NCBI GenBank assembly: GCA_015680685.1
Contig: MNCI01020454.1
Location: 149,706-213,705, forward strand
DNA length: 64,000 bases
Direction: 5' to 3'
From: Gnetum montanum
Taxonomy: Eukaryota > Streptophyta > Gnetopsida > Gnetales > Gnetaceae
This document shows, piece by piece, positions 1 to 12,700 of the stretch. Every line of letters starts with the position of its first letter. Positions within the stretch are counted from its first letter, which is position 1. Below the pieces are notes generated by a model. It saw only the letters and a list, made by a program, of their open reading frames with translations, ran no database searches and was not told the DNA's origin. Made by a program: the position numbers and the translations under genes.

Positions 1-979
1 TCAAGTTATATTTGAACTTGGTCATGAACTGATGTAACAACTCTTCCAAGGAAAATATAGAATTCCTCGGCAAGGCCCGATACCAATCAAGCGCTCTCCC
101 TACTAGGGACATAGGGAACACTCACAAAATGGCATGGGACTATGCCTGGAGTAATGCGCATTCTAATCTAAATGTTATTAAGTGTGCGTTGGGGTCTGTT
201 TCCCTGTTATATTTAGATAGTGTTGGCAACGATATTCCTTTGGGCAAAGTTAGGGGTGGGATAGAAGAGTTGATGGGGTCATCGTGGTAAAAGTTCACTA
301 CCTTCAACTCTCCGTCAGTAGCTGTTTTGAGGTATTTGACCTCATCAGTTAATTCCTGCATTAGCTTCTTAGCATCCACCCAGTCTTGAGCGCTAGGCGA
401 GATGGCCACTTGGGGATGTGGTATATTGTACAGATTGGATTGTTGGATAGTAGGCTGGAAGGTTGAAAGCTGTGCAGTCGGCGGTTGTATTTGTGGAATG
501 TTCATAGCGGGTGGCACTAAGGATGGCATGTTATAGGTGAGAGGTTGTTGTTGCTGTGGTTGTGGCTGTACTTGGGGAATGTTGGCTGCTGGAGTCGTGT
601 GAAGGGGCACGTTGTGGTGAAGAGGTTGATGTGATTGGACACCCATTTCTACCCATTGTCCAGCTACGTTTTGTGAAGGAACTCCCTGTTGGGTTACGGC
701 AGTGGAAGAGGGTCCATGCGTTTGGATGTGGGGGATGTAGTGGGCGGACGTGCATGCCGGTATCACATGTGGCATTCCTATCACTTGAGGTGAGAAGGTT
801 GCTCCCATGTTATTGTGTGGGGGTGGTGCTTGCGAGGATGGGTCGACAGCTGCAGCGGGGATTATAGCGAGAGGGAGTGCGTTGATTTGCTGGTCGCTTG
901 GAGAAGGAACATGAACCAGTGCTGATGTTTCTGGAGGAGGTGCTTGCACCTGGGTGAACCTGAGGGGTTGGAGGGACAT
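1..979 (-). pseudogene. gag fragment of a Tat-like Ty3/gypsy retrotransposon, truncated at both ends
   Basis: The minus strand encodes a Pro/Gln-rich N-terminal region followed by a Gag core. The core carries NFYHDDPINSSIPPLTLP, KYNRETDPNAHLITFR and, after a frameshift near 140, LDWYRALPRNSIFSLEELL. The same blocks occur in the gag of element A (DFYHDDPISSAVPMLSLP, LDWYRALPHSSISTLEELL), so this is a diverged relative. Gag is the structural protein of the virus-like particle. The reading frame is cut at the left by the window edge. At the right it stops abruptly against telomere-like repeats, with no LTR, leader or PBS between. It is therefore a broken copy, not an intact insertion end. The frameshift near 140 also marks it as inactive. 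The family assignment is secure from the match to the second copy in this window. Confidence 0.85.
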
Positions 980-3900
980 GACCCTAAATAGAGAATCTAG
1001 AACCTTGAACTCTAAATCCTGAACTCAAAACCTTGAACCTTGAACCCTGATACATAAATCCCAAATGCTCATTCCTAAAACATAAATCCAAAACCCTAAA
1101 CCTTAAACTCTCAACCTTTAACCCTAAATACTAAATCCCAAATGTTAATCCTCATAACCTAGATCCTTAACCTTGAAACTAGAACCCAGAACCCAGAATC
1201 CTAAACTTAAAACCTTGAACCCTAAGCCATTAACCTTGAACCATGAACTCTAACCATTGAACCCTTAATCTTTAGCCCTTAATCTTGAACCCAAAACCTT
1301 GAAACTTGAACACTGAATTCAAAATTTCAAGCGTCGATCCCTAAATCCTAAACCCCAAAACTTGAACCTAGAACCTCGAACCATGAACCCTGAATCCCAA
1401 AACCTGAATCATGAATCCCAAATCTTAAATGTCAAGCAATAAACTTATAGCTCTAAATATTTAACCTAGAACCTTCTCCAAACCTTGAATTCTAAACCCA
1501 ATACTTGAAATCTTGAACTTGAAAACTTGAATCATTAACATTGAATAGTAAACCTTGAACTCAAAACTCTAAATCCTAAATCTTGAACATTGAACCTTAA
1601 ACCCTGAACCCCAAATCTCAAAACCTGAACCTTAAAGAACAAATCCTAAATCTAAAAACTAAATCCAAAACCCCAAATTTTAAATCTAAACCATTTAACC
1701 CAAGCACAAAACCCGTAATACTAAACTTGAAATCCTTAAACCCGAACTCTAAACCATGAATCCTAAATTTAGAAGCCTAAACCTTGAGCCTTGAATGGTA
1801 AACCATAAACTTGAGACCCCAAACCTTGAAACCTCAACCCTTAATCCCAAATCCCAAACTTGAAACCTTGAACCATGAATAATAAACCCTGAACCTTGAG
1901 CACTAAATCTTGAATCCTAAACCCTCAACCTCTGACCTTGAATTCTTAACGCAAACTCCAAATCCTAAACCCATAACCCTAAATACTAAACCTCAAATCA
2001 TAAACACTAAACCTATAACCCTAAACCTAGAACCTAGAACCTTGAAAACTAAGTTGTAAAACTTTAACTTGAAGACATGAACTCTAAACCCTAAACCTCG
2101 AATCCTAAAGCTTAAACCCCAAATACTAAACATTGGACCATAAAAACTAAACCCTGAACCCCAAACCCTAAACACTAAATCCCAAATATAGAATCCTAAA
2201 CACCAAACCTAGAATCCCAAATCTGAAACCTAAATCCAAAGCCTCAAATCTCGAAACCCAAATTGCAAACCATGAACCCATAGCCCCAAACCTGAGATAC
2301 TAAAAAAAAAATTCTAAACTGTAAACCTTGAATCCTAAACACTAAGCACTAAACCTTGAATCATAAACCCTAAATCCTAAACCTTGAACCCCAAACCCTT
2401 AGCCTAGAATCCTAAACCCAAAATTGTTAACCCTAAACCCTTAACTCCAAACACTAAACCTTAAACATTGAACCCTCAATCCTAATCTTGAAACACTTAA
2501 TATTGAACTCCAAAATCTAAACATGGAATCAAGAATCCTAAATCCTAAATCCTAAACATAGAACCCTGAATCTTAAATTCTAAAGCCTAAACCATGAATC
2601 CTAAATACTAAACCCTAAATCCCTAAACCCTAACCCTTGAAGGTCAAACTTGGAACCCTAAACTCATAATCCTAAATCTTAAACTTTGAACCTCATAAAT
2701 CAAACCCTAAACTCTAAACCTTAAACCATGAATTTCAAATGTTCATTTGCAAAATGTAAACCCTAAAACCTAAGCATCAAACCATGAATAGTGAACCCTA
2801 AATCATAAACCTCGATCCTTAAACCACGAACCCCAAAATCTAATCCTAGAAATCCTAAATTCTAAATTCTAAACTATGACTCTTGAATCTTGAACCTTGA
2901 ACCCCAAATCCAAAATCTAGAACCCTGAACCATGAACCCTAATCTCCAAACCTTAAACCCTAAATCTTAAATCTTGAATACTTAACCCTAAGCTGTGAAC
3001 TCCAAACCCAAAATCATGTTCCCTTAACCCTAAATCCTAAATCCTAAATCCAAAAACTTTAATCATGATATCTAAACACTAAACAAAAAATGTAAAACCT
3101 TGAAGACTAAACCCTAATACGTCAACCTACAACCTTAAATCCTAGACCTTGAATCCTAAATCTTAAACCCTGAACCTTGAATGTTGAGCCCAAAACACTA
3201 AACTCCAAATGTAGATCCCTAATACCCAAATCCTGAACACTGAATCCTAAATGATAAACCCTAAATCCAAAATAATAGAATCCTAAATCCTGAACCCTAA
3301 ACCTTGAACCCTAAACCTTAAACTCATAAAACTAAATCCTAAACTCTTAATATTGAATGATGAACCTTAAATACTAAACCATAAGCCCTAAACCTTGAAT
3401 ATCAAAAACAAAATCATGAACATCAACACTACATCCCAAAACTTAAACCTAGAACCTAGAACCCTAAACCCTGAATACTAAACCTTGAACTGTGAATCGT
3501 AAACCCTTAACCATGAACCTTAAATCTGAAACCTTGAACCTTGAACCTAGAGCAAAGAACCATAAACTTAAAACCTCAAAACCTGAGCCTTGAACACTAA
3601 ACCCTAAACCCTGAAATTGGAACCCTAAATCCTAAATTCTAATTACCAAATCATGAGCCATGAACCCAAAACCTTGAATCTTGAATCCTAAACCTAGATC
3701 CTTGAACCCTAAACCTTAAATTCATACGCCCAAACCCTAAACATTGAATCTTGAATCTTAAGCAAAGAACCTAAAATCCTAAACCATAAACACAAAATTT
3801 TGAACCCTAAATCCTCATCCCTAAACCCCAAACCTTAAATGCTAAACCTAGTACCTTGAATGTTGAATCCTAAATGCTAAACTCCAAACCCTGAACATTG

Positions 3901-6738
3901 AACCAAAAACTACAAACACATAATACCAAACCACAAATCCTAAACCCTAAATGTAGAACCTTTAACCTTGAACACTAAATGACAAATCTCAAACATTGAA
4001 CCCTAAATCCTAAACATAGAATCCTAAATCATGAATCCTATACTTGGAACCATGAATTATGAACCTTGAACCCAAAATCTTGAACCTCAAACCATAAATC
4101 CTAAACACTAAACCCTAAATCCAAAACTTGGAATCCTATACTTTAAACCTTAAATCCTAAATCCTGAACATTGAACCATGAAAGCCAAACATTGAATCCT
4201 AAACCCTGCACCTAGAAACCAAAACCTTGAATCCTAAGCCTTAAATCTTGAACCTTTAATTCTCAACCATGAAACCCAAATGCTAAAACCTTGAACCTTG
4301 AACCTAGATCCCAGAATCAAGAATCTTGAACCTTGAACCCTAAACCTTAAACCCTAAACTTTGAACCCTAAATCCTGAATCCTAAACATTGAACCCTAAA
4401 CCCTAATACTTGAATCTTGAATGATGATTCATAAACCCTAAATCCTGAACCTTGAACCCTAATCCCTATATTTTGACCATGGAATCTCGAATCCCAAACT
4501 ATAAAACATGAATCCTAACTCTTGAACACTAGATCATGAAGCTATAATTCTTGTCATAAATTTCTAACCCTTAATCCAAAATCTTTAATCCTGGAACCCT
4601 CAACATGCAACCTTTATTTGTCAACCCTAAACCCCAAACCTTAAACCCTAAATCCAAAACCTTAAACATTGAATCCCTAATCTTGAACTCTAAAGTCTAA
4701 ATTTGAAACCCAAAATTCTAAATTTTGAATCTTGAATCATAAGTCCTAAATCTTGAATCCTAAACTCTAAACCTTGACCACAAACCTTGAATGCCAATTA
4801 CCTTAACCCAAGCCTTGAACCCTAAATCCTAGACCCCAAACCCTAAACTTTGATCTCTAAACCATAAATCATGAATCCTCAACCTTCAAACTCAAACCCT
4901 AAATCCTAAACCCAAAACTCTAAACCCTAAACCATGGACCTTAAACTCTAATTTCAAACCCTAAACACCAATCCCCAAACCATAAACCATAAACCTCAAA
5001 CCTTGTACAATGATCCACAAATTCTCAACTCCAAATCCCAAATCTCAAACCTCAAGTCCTAAATCCAAAATCCTAAGCCCTAAACCCTATGCCCTAAATT
5101 CTAAATCATACACCCTCAACTCAAAACCACAAACCCCAAGCACCAAACTTTAAACCCTAAATCCAAACCCTAGAAATTTGAACCTTGAAACCTAAAGTCC
5201 AAATTATGAATACTAAATCACGAACACTAAACTTGGAATCCTGAATGCTAATTCCTAAACCTTAATCTCAAACCCTAAATCTAGAATTCCAAATCTCAAA
5301 TCCTAAATCTTGAACCTTGAAGATTGAACCTATAACCCTGAACATGGAATTCCAAATCTTAAACCATGAATCTTTAAACTCATTACAAAGAAATCTAAAT
5401 GTTGAACCCTGATCCCTTAACCCAAAATCTTCAACCTTGAATACCAAATTCTAATCCGTAAACCTTGAACATCAAAAATTGAACCATGAACACTGAATCC
5501 TAAACATTGAACCCTAAAACTTGGGCCGTGAATCCTAAACTCCAAATCAAAAGTCCAAAACCATAAACCATAAACCTTGAACCCCAAACCCTAAAACCAA
5601 ACCTCAAATCCTAAACTTTGAACCTCAAACACTAAATCCAAAATTCCATATCCTAAATCCAAAGCCCTAAACCATGAACCTTGATCCTTGAATCCAAAAC
5701 CCTAAATTCTAAACATGGAAACCCAAACCTAAAATCCTAAAGTTGAATTCCTAATCCCTAAATATTGAATCTTGAATTAGGAACCTTAAACCTTAAAAAC
5801 AAAGCCCTGAATCCAAAACTTTGAATTGCAAATCATGAACCCTGATCTCTTAACCCTCAACAATAATGCCTAAATTATAAATCCTAAATCCTGAACCATG
5901 AATCCTACACCCTAAATCCCAAGCCCTAAGCCCCAAAACAAGAATCCTAAATCCTGAACCATAAATCCTAAATCCTAAACAATGAATCGTAAACACTGAA
6001 CCTTCAATCCTGAACATAAAATCCTAACCCCCAAACCTTGAACCCTAAACCCTGAATCATAAACTAAAAAGTCTGATACCTAAACCATTAATTCTAAATC
6101 CTAAATCCCAATCCATAAACTCCAAACATTGAACCTTAAATCTTGAACTAGGAATTCCAAACCCCAAACACTAAACCCTAAACCTTGAGCTCTAAATTCC
6201 AAAGCCTGAATTGCAAGCCTTGAACCTTGAACCCATAACCCAAAATCCTAATCTTGGAACCTTGGACCTTGAACCTTCAACTTCAAACTGTAAATCTCAA
6301 ACACTAAATCCTTAAACCTAAACTTGAAAGCTTGAACCCTAAACCTTAAATCCAAACCAAAGAATTGTAAACCTAGAAACCTAAAGCTTGAGCCCAAAAT
6401 TCTAAATCCTAAACCTTGAATCTAAAACCTTCAACCCTAATCTCTTAGCTTTAAACCCTAAACACTAAACATTGAACCCTCAAACCCAAACCCTTAACCC
6501 TTAATCCTGAACCCTAGATTCCAAACCATGATCCTTGAAGAATGAAACCTAAACTCTAAATTGATAACCCTAAACTTTGAATCTTCAATCTTAAACCGAA
6601 AACCTCAAATCCGAAACCTCTAACTCTAAATATCAAACCCTAAATTCCAAATGTCGAACACTGAATCTTAAATCATAAACTTAGAATCCTAAATCCTAAA
6701 AAATAAATATTAAATCTTGACATTGAACCTTAAATCTT
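980..6738. repeat. Degenerate telomere-like array, CCCTAAA orientation
   Basis: This block is almost entirely variants of the plant telomere heptamer in the C-rich orientation: CCCTAAA, TCCTAAA, CCTTGAA, CCATGAA, CCCAAAA and similar. Perfect adjacent CCCTAAA pairs are uncommon, so the array is old or was built from variant repeats. The heptamer rhythm (a C cluster, then A-rich triplet) still runs through nearly all of it. No gene-like segment is present; short open frames here are translations of the repeat. Confidence 0.93.
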
Positions 6739-9700
6739 AGAGGTTAGAGGTTTGAGATTTGAGTTTCAAGGTTCAAGGATCAGGGTGTGGGGTTTGAGGT
6801 TGAGGGTTCAAGATTGGGAGTTAAGGGTTTGGGTTTGAGGGTTTTGGGAATCATTACTTAGGATTCGAGCATTATGGTTTAGGGTTTAGAGATAAGGGTT
6901 CAAGGTTTGGGGTTTGGTCAAGATTCAAGATTCCAAGCTTAGGATTCAAGTTTAGTGTTTGGGGTTTAGATCTCAGGGTTTGGGATAAAGGGTTAAGGGT
7001 TTTGAGTTCAATGTTTAGGATTTAGTATTTCAAGTTCAAGGTTCAAGGTTTGGGGTTCAAGTTTAAGGATTGGGGGTTTAGAGTTTATGGTTAGAGGATC
7101 AAGATTCCAGGTTTTGAGTTCATAATTCAAGGTTTAGTGTTTAGGATTCATGTTTTAGGGTTTAAGATTTAGGGTTAAGGAATCAGGATTAAGGGTTTAT
7201 GGTTTAAGATTTAGGATTATGAATTCTAGATTTAGGGTTTGGCATTTGGGGTTTAGGATTAAGGGTTAAAGTTTTAGGAGTTAGGGTTCAGGATTAAGGG
7301 TTCAGTGATTAGGGTTCAAGGTTTAGGGTTTAGTTATCAATGTTTCAGGTTTAGGATTTAGGGTTCTAGGTTCATGGTTCAAGGTTTAGAATTTAGGGTT
7401 TATGATTTAAGATTTAGGATTTTGAGTTTAGGGTTTAATGTTTGAGGTTGAAGGTTTAGTGTTTAGGAGTTAGTGTTTGGTGTTTAGGGTTTAGAGTTTA
7501 AGGTTTAGGGGTTAAGGTTAAAAGTTTAGTATTTAAGGTTTTGAGTTTAGGATTTAGGGTTTCATGTTAGGGGTTTGGGATTTAGGATTGTGGGTTGGGG
7601 GTTTAAGTTTCAAGGTATAGTGTTCAGTGTTTAGATTCAAGGTTCAAGGATCATGGTTCAAGATTTGGGATTTGGTATCCAGGGTTTACATTTTAGTGTT
7701 TGAGGTTTATGGATTTGGATTCAAAGTTTAGGGTTTAAGGTTCAAGGTTTAGGGTTTAGGGCTTAGGGAATTGTGTTAAAGATTTAAGATTTAGGATTCT
7801 TAATTGAAGCTTTAGGGATTAGGGTTTTGGATTTTGAGTTCAAGGTTCAAGATTCAGGGTTTTGGGGTTTGGGGATCACCATTTAGATTTGAGGGTTTAG
7901 GGTTTAGGATTTATAGATTTGGCTTTAGGGTTCAATGTTTAAGATTTAGGGTTTAGGATTATGATTTCTGGGTTTAGGGTTTAGGGTAAAGGGATTTGAG
8001 TTTAGTGTTTAGAATTCAGAGTTTAGGATTTGTTATTTAGGGATTAGTGTTCGAGGGTTGGGGTTTGAGGTTTTGTGTTTAAGATTTGGGTTTAATATTT
8101 AGAATTTAGGGTTCATATTTCAAGGTTTGGGATTCATAGTTTTATCTTTGGGATTTCGGGTCTAAGGTTTAGGATTTAGTCTTTAGGGTTTGGGTTTAAT
8201 GCTTTAGAGTTTAGGATTTTGGATTTTGGATTCAGGGTTTAGGGTTCAAGATTTATGGTTTTGGGTTTAGTGATTATGGTTTTATGATTTTAGGGTTTTT
8301 TAACTTAGGGTTTAGGTTTTAGATTTTAATGTTCATGGTTCATGGTTTATGGTTTAGGGTTTGCGGTTCTAAGTTACAGTTTTGGGGTTTGGAATTCATG
8401 GAACAAGGGTCAAGGTTTAGGATTTAGGAATTAGGGATTATGGTTAATGGTTTTATGGTTTTAGTGTTTTAGGTTTTAGGGATTAGGATTTAGGATTCAG
8501 GGTTTAGGAATTAAGGTTCAACGTTTAGTTCTTAGGTTTCAGGTTTCTATGTTTGGGGTTTGGGGATAGAGGTCTAGGGTTATGTGATTAGAGTTTTTCA
8601 TTTGCAATTCAGGGTTTAAGATTTAGGGTTGAGAATTCAAGGATTAGTGTTCAAGGTTTAGGATTATGGGTTCAATATTAGGGTTTAGTGTTTGGGGTTA
8701 AGGATTCAAGGTTCAAGTCATGGGTTAGGATTTGGGATTAAGGATTCAAAGTTTAGGGTTTTGGATTCAAGGTTTGGGATTTTGGATTTCCAATTCAGGA
8801 CTTGGAACTCAAGTTTTAAGGTTTATGTTTCAAGATTATAGGATTAGGGTTTAGGTTTTGGAGGTTAGGGTTTTATGGTTTGGGGTTTAGGGCTCGTGGT
8901 TTAGGGTTTAGGTTTTGGAGGTTAGGGTTTTATGGTTTGGGGTTTAGGGCTCGTGGTTTAGGGTTTAGGGTTTTGGATTTAGGCCTCAAGGTTGAGCGTT
9001 TAGGGTATAGGGACCAAGGTTTAGATTCTTGTTTTAGGATTCTAAGTTAAGGATTAAGGGTTTTGATTTCTAGGTTCAAGGTTCAAGTCTTGGGTTTAGG
9101 GTTTAGGATTTGGGTTTTAGGGTTAATGGTTCAAGGTTCAGTGATTAAGATTTAGTGTTTTAAGTTCAAGATTTATAGTTTATGGCTTAGGGTTCGAGTT
9201 AGGCATTTAGGATTCAAGGGTTAAGGGTTTAAGATTTAATATTTTAGAATTAAAATGTAGGAATTAAGGTTTAGAATTCAAGTTTTAGGGTTCAAGGTTC
9301 AGGATTAAGGATTCATGGCTTAGGATTTAGAATTTATTATTTTAGAATTTTATGGTTTAGGGTTTAGGATTAACATTCAAGGTTTATGGATGAGGGTTTG
9401 GGGTTTAGGGTTTTGGGATAAGTGTTCATGATTTGGTGTGTTGGGTTTCAATTTCATAGTTTAGGATTCAAGAATTAGTGTTTAGGGTTTAAGTATTTAG
9501 GATTTTAAAATTTTATTATTTTAGGATACAAGATTTAGGATTTAGGATTTATGGTATAGGATTCAAGGTTTTGGATTTAAGTTCTACTTTTAGCATTCAG
9601 GGTTTAGGGTTCAGGGGTCAAGCATTAGTGTTTAGGATTTAGGATTAGTATTCAAGTTTTAGAGTTTAGGGTTCTGGATACAGGATTTGAGGTTTGGGGG

Positions 9701-12700
9701 TCAATGTATAGGATTTGGTGGTTAGTGTTTAAGGTTTGGGGTTTGACATTTAAAGATTGAGGGTTCAAGGCTTATTTTTTGAGTTTAAGTTTCATAGTTT
9801 AAGTTTTAGGAATTTAGGGTTTATGATTGATGGTTTAGTGTTGGGTCTTTTATGATTTGATGATTTATGGTTTTAGGGTTTAGAGTTTAGGGTTTAGTGC
9901 TCATGATTTAAGGTTTTATGGTCTAGAGTTTAAGGATTTTAGAGTTTATGGTTTAAGGTTTAGGAATTACTATTCAAGGTTCATGGTTCTAGATTTAAGA
10001 TTCATTATTCATGATTTGGGTTTCAAGGTTTAGGGATCAGGTTCTAGTGTTTAGGATTTAGGATTCAAGGATCAAGGTTCAATGTTTTATGGTTTAGGAA
10101 TTAGGATTTGAGGTTTAGCTTTAAGGTTCATTGTTTAGGGTGTTGGAATCAAGGTTCTAGGTTCAGCATTTGAGGGTTGGGGTTCAAGATTCCTAGTTCA
10201 AGATTTGGGGTTTGGGGTTCAAGTATATGAGTGCCATGTTTAAGGTTTAGCGTTAAAGATTTAGAATTCTGAGTTCCAGGCTTTGAGTTCTAACTTTGGG
10301 GCTTAGGGTTGAAGCTTCAGGGTTCAAAGCTAAGGATTCAAGGTTGACGTTTTAGGATTAAGGATTTAGTTTTTAACATTCCAAGTTTAATATTTATGGT
10401 TTAGGCTTCATGAATAGAGGTTTTGGGCTTAGGGTTTAATGTTTATGATTTAGGGCTTATGGTTTAGGATATTAGGTTTTAAGGTTTTAGGGTTTCAAGG
10501 TTTAAGATTTAGGATTTAAGGTGTAGGGTTCATGTTTCTTTTTTTAGTGTTCAGGGTTTAGTGTTTAGTGTTTCATGTTCAATGTTCATGGTTTAGTGTT
10601 TAGGGTTCATGATTCATGGCTTAAGATTAAGTGATGAGGTTCAAAGTTCAAGGTTCTAGATTCAGGGTTAAGTGTTTGGGGTCCAGGGTTTGGGATTTGG
10701 GGTTTACAGATCAAGATTAAGGATTTAGGATTTAAGAATTCTAGGTTTAAGGTTTGGGGTTTAGTGTTTAGGATTCAGGATTTTGAATTAAGGGTTTAGA
10801 GTTAAGTGTGTATGGTTTGAGGTTCAAGATTTAGTGTTTAACATTGAGGGTTTAGTGTTTAGGGTTCAAGGCTCAGGGTTCAAGGTTTAGGATTTAGAGT
10901 TTAGGATTCTTGATTCAGGGTTTAGGTTTTATGGTTTAAAATTTAGGATTTATGATTTTATGTTTTAGGGTTTAGGGATAAGTTTTAAGATTTAAGGATT
11001 TAGGGTTTAAGGTATTAGATTGAGAATTTAGGATTCAAGGTTTAGGATTCAGGATTTAAGATTTAGGCTTTAGGATTCCAGATTAAGGGCTTAGGGTTTA
11101 GGGTTTAGGGTTACAGCATAGGGATTTTTGATTCTAGGTTTTGGATTTAGAGTTTGTCATTTGGGATTTGGTGTTTAGTCCTTAGGGTTCAAGGTTTATG
11201 GTTCATGGCTTAGAATTCTAGTTTCAAGGTTTAGGGTTCAAGGTTCAGGTCTCGGGATTCATGCTTTAGGGTTCAAGATTCAAGGTTCAAGATTTAAGGT
11301 TTGAGGTTTAGGGTTTGGGGTTCAAGGTTGAGGGTTTAGTTTTTAGGGTTTCAGGTTGTGGATTTATGTTTCAAGGCTAAGGGTTAGCATTTGGAGTTAA
11401 TGGTTTAAAGTTTTAAAATTTTAGTATTTAGGGTTTAGGGTCTAGGGCTTAGATTTCTAGGCTTTGGATTTTAAGAATTCTATGAATTTGATTATAAGAT
11501 TCTAGGCTTATAATTTAGGATTCTTGCATTTAGAGTTCTAGGGTTCAGTGCTTTTGGTTTTAGGGTTTATGGACTTAGGATTTTAGTCTTTTAAGGTTAG
11601 GATTTAATATTTAGGGTTTAAGGTTTTGAGTTCAGGTTTTGATTTAGGGTTCGAGGTTTAGGATTCAAGGTTCAAGGATTAGGATTCATGATTTAGGATT
11701 TAGAGGTTTGGGTTTAAAATTAGAAGTTTAGGATTTGGGGTTTGTATTTTGAGCTTTGGAATTTGATCTTTGGTGTTTGGGATTTAGGATTTAGGGTTTA
11801 GGGTTCAGGGTTTAGGGTTCTAGTTTCATAGTTCATGGTTTATGATTAAGGATTTAGGATTTAAGGTTTATGATTTGAGGGTTTATGGTTGAGGGTTTGT
11901 GAGTTGTAGGTTTAGGATTTTAGTATTCTAGTGTAGGTTTAGGGTTTAGTTGTTAGGGTTCAAGGTTTAGGGTCCAATGTTTAGGATTCAAGATATGGGA
12001 TTTTATGTTTTGGATTTAGGTTTAGTGTTTGGGGTTTGTTGTTCAGGTTTTAGGGTTTAAGGATCAGGATTTAGGATTCAAGGTTTTGGACTTAGGATTA
12101 AGTATTTAGGATTTGGGGTTTGGGCTTCAGGGTTTAGCATTTGAGTTTTGACATTCAATGTTCATGGTTCATGGTTTGGGGTTCAGTGTGTGGAGTTTAA
12201 GGTTTAAAGTTCATGTTTTAGGGTCCAGGGATCAGGATTCAAGGTTTGAGGTTTAGTGATTAGGGTTTAGGATTTAGGGTTTGTGGTTTAGGGTTTAGTG
12301 TTCAAAATTTATGATTTAAGGTTTTAATTTTAAGGATTATGGTTCAAGGTTTAGAACTTGTGTTTGACATTTGGGGTTTTGGGTGCAAGGTTTGGGATTT
12401 GGGGTTTGGGGTTCAAGGTTCAGGGGTCAAGGTTGAATATTTAGGGTTCAAGGTTCATGTTTATGTGGTATGGATTCTATGTTTCAGGTTAAGTATTAAG
12501 CATTCAAGATTAAGGATTTACAATTTTAGAATTCTATTGTTTATGTTTTAGTATTATGATTTAAGGATTTGGGTTTAGGGTCTAGAATTTAGATTTCTAA
12601 GGTTTCTAGCTTGTAGGGTCTTGGGTTCTAAGGTTATGGGTTTATTATTTAGGGCTCTAGGGCTTACGGTTCTAGGGTTTCAGTTTCTATATTCTAGGGT

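Noticed and set aside
1993-2175. Short open frames inside the telomere-like arrays (also 12339-12551 and 15302-15505)
   Set aside because: They are translations of the heptamer repeats (FRV-G, GFRV-type strings) with no sign of coding.
6700-6780. Head-to-head telomere fusion point
   Set aside because: Fusion would give TTTAGGG followed by CCCTAAA on one strand; the order here is the reverse.
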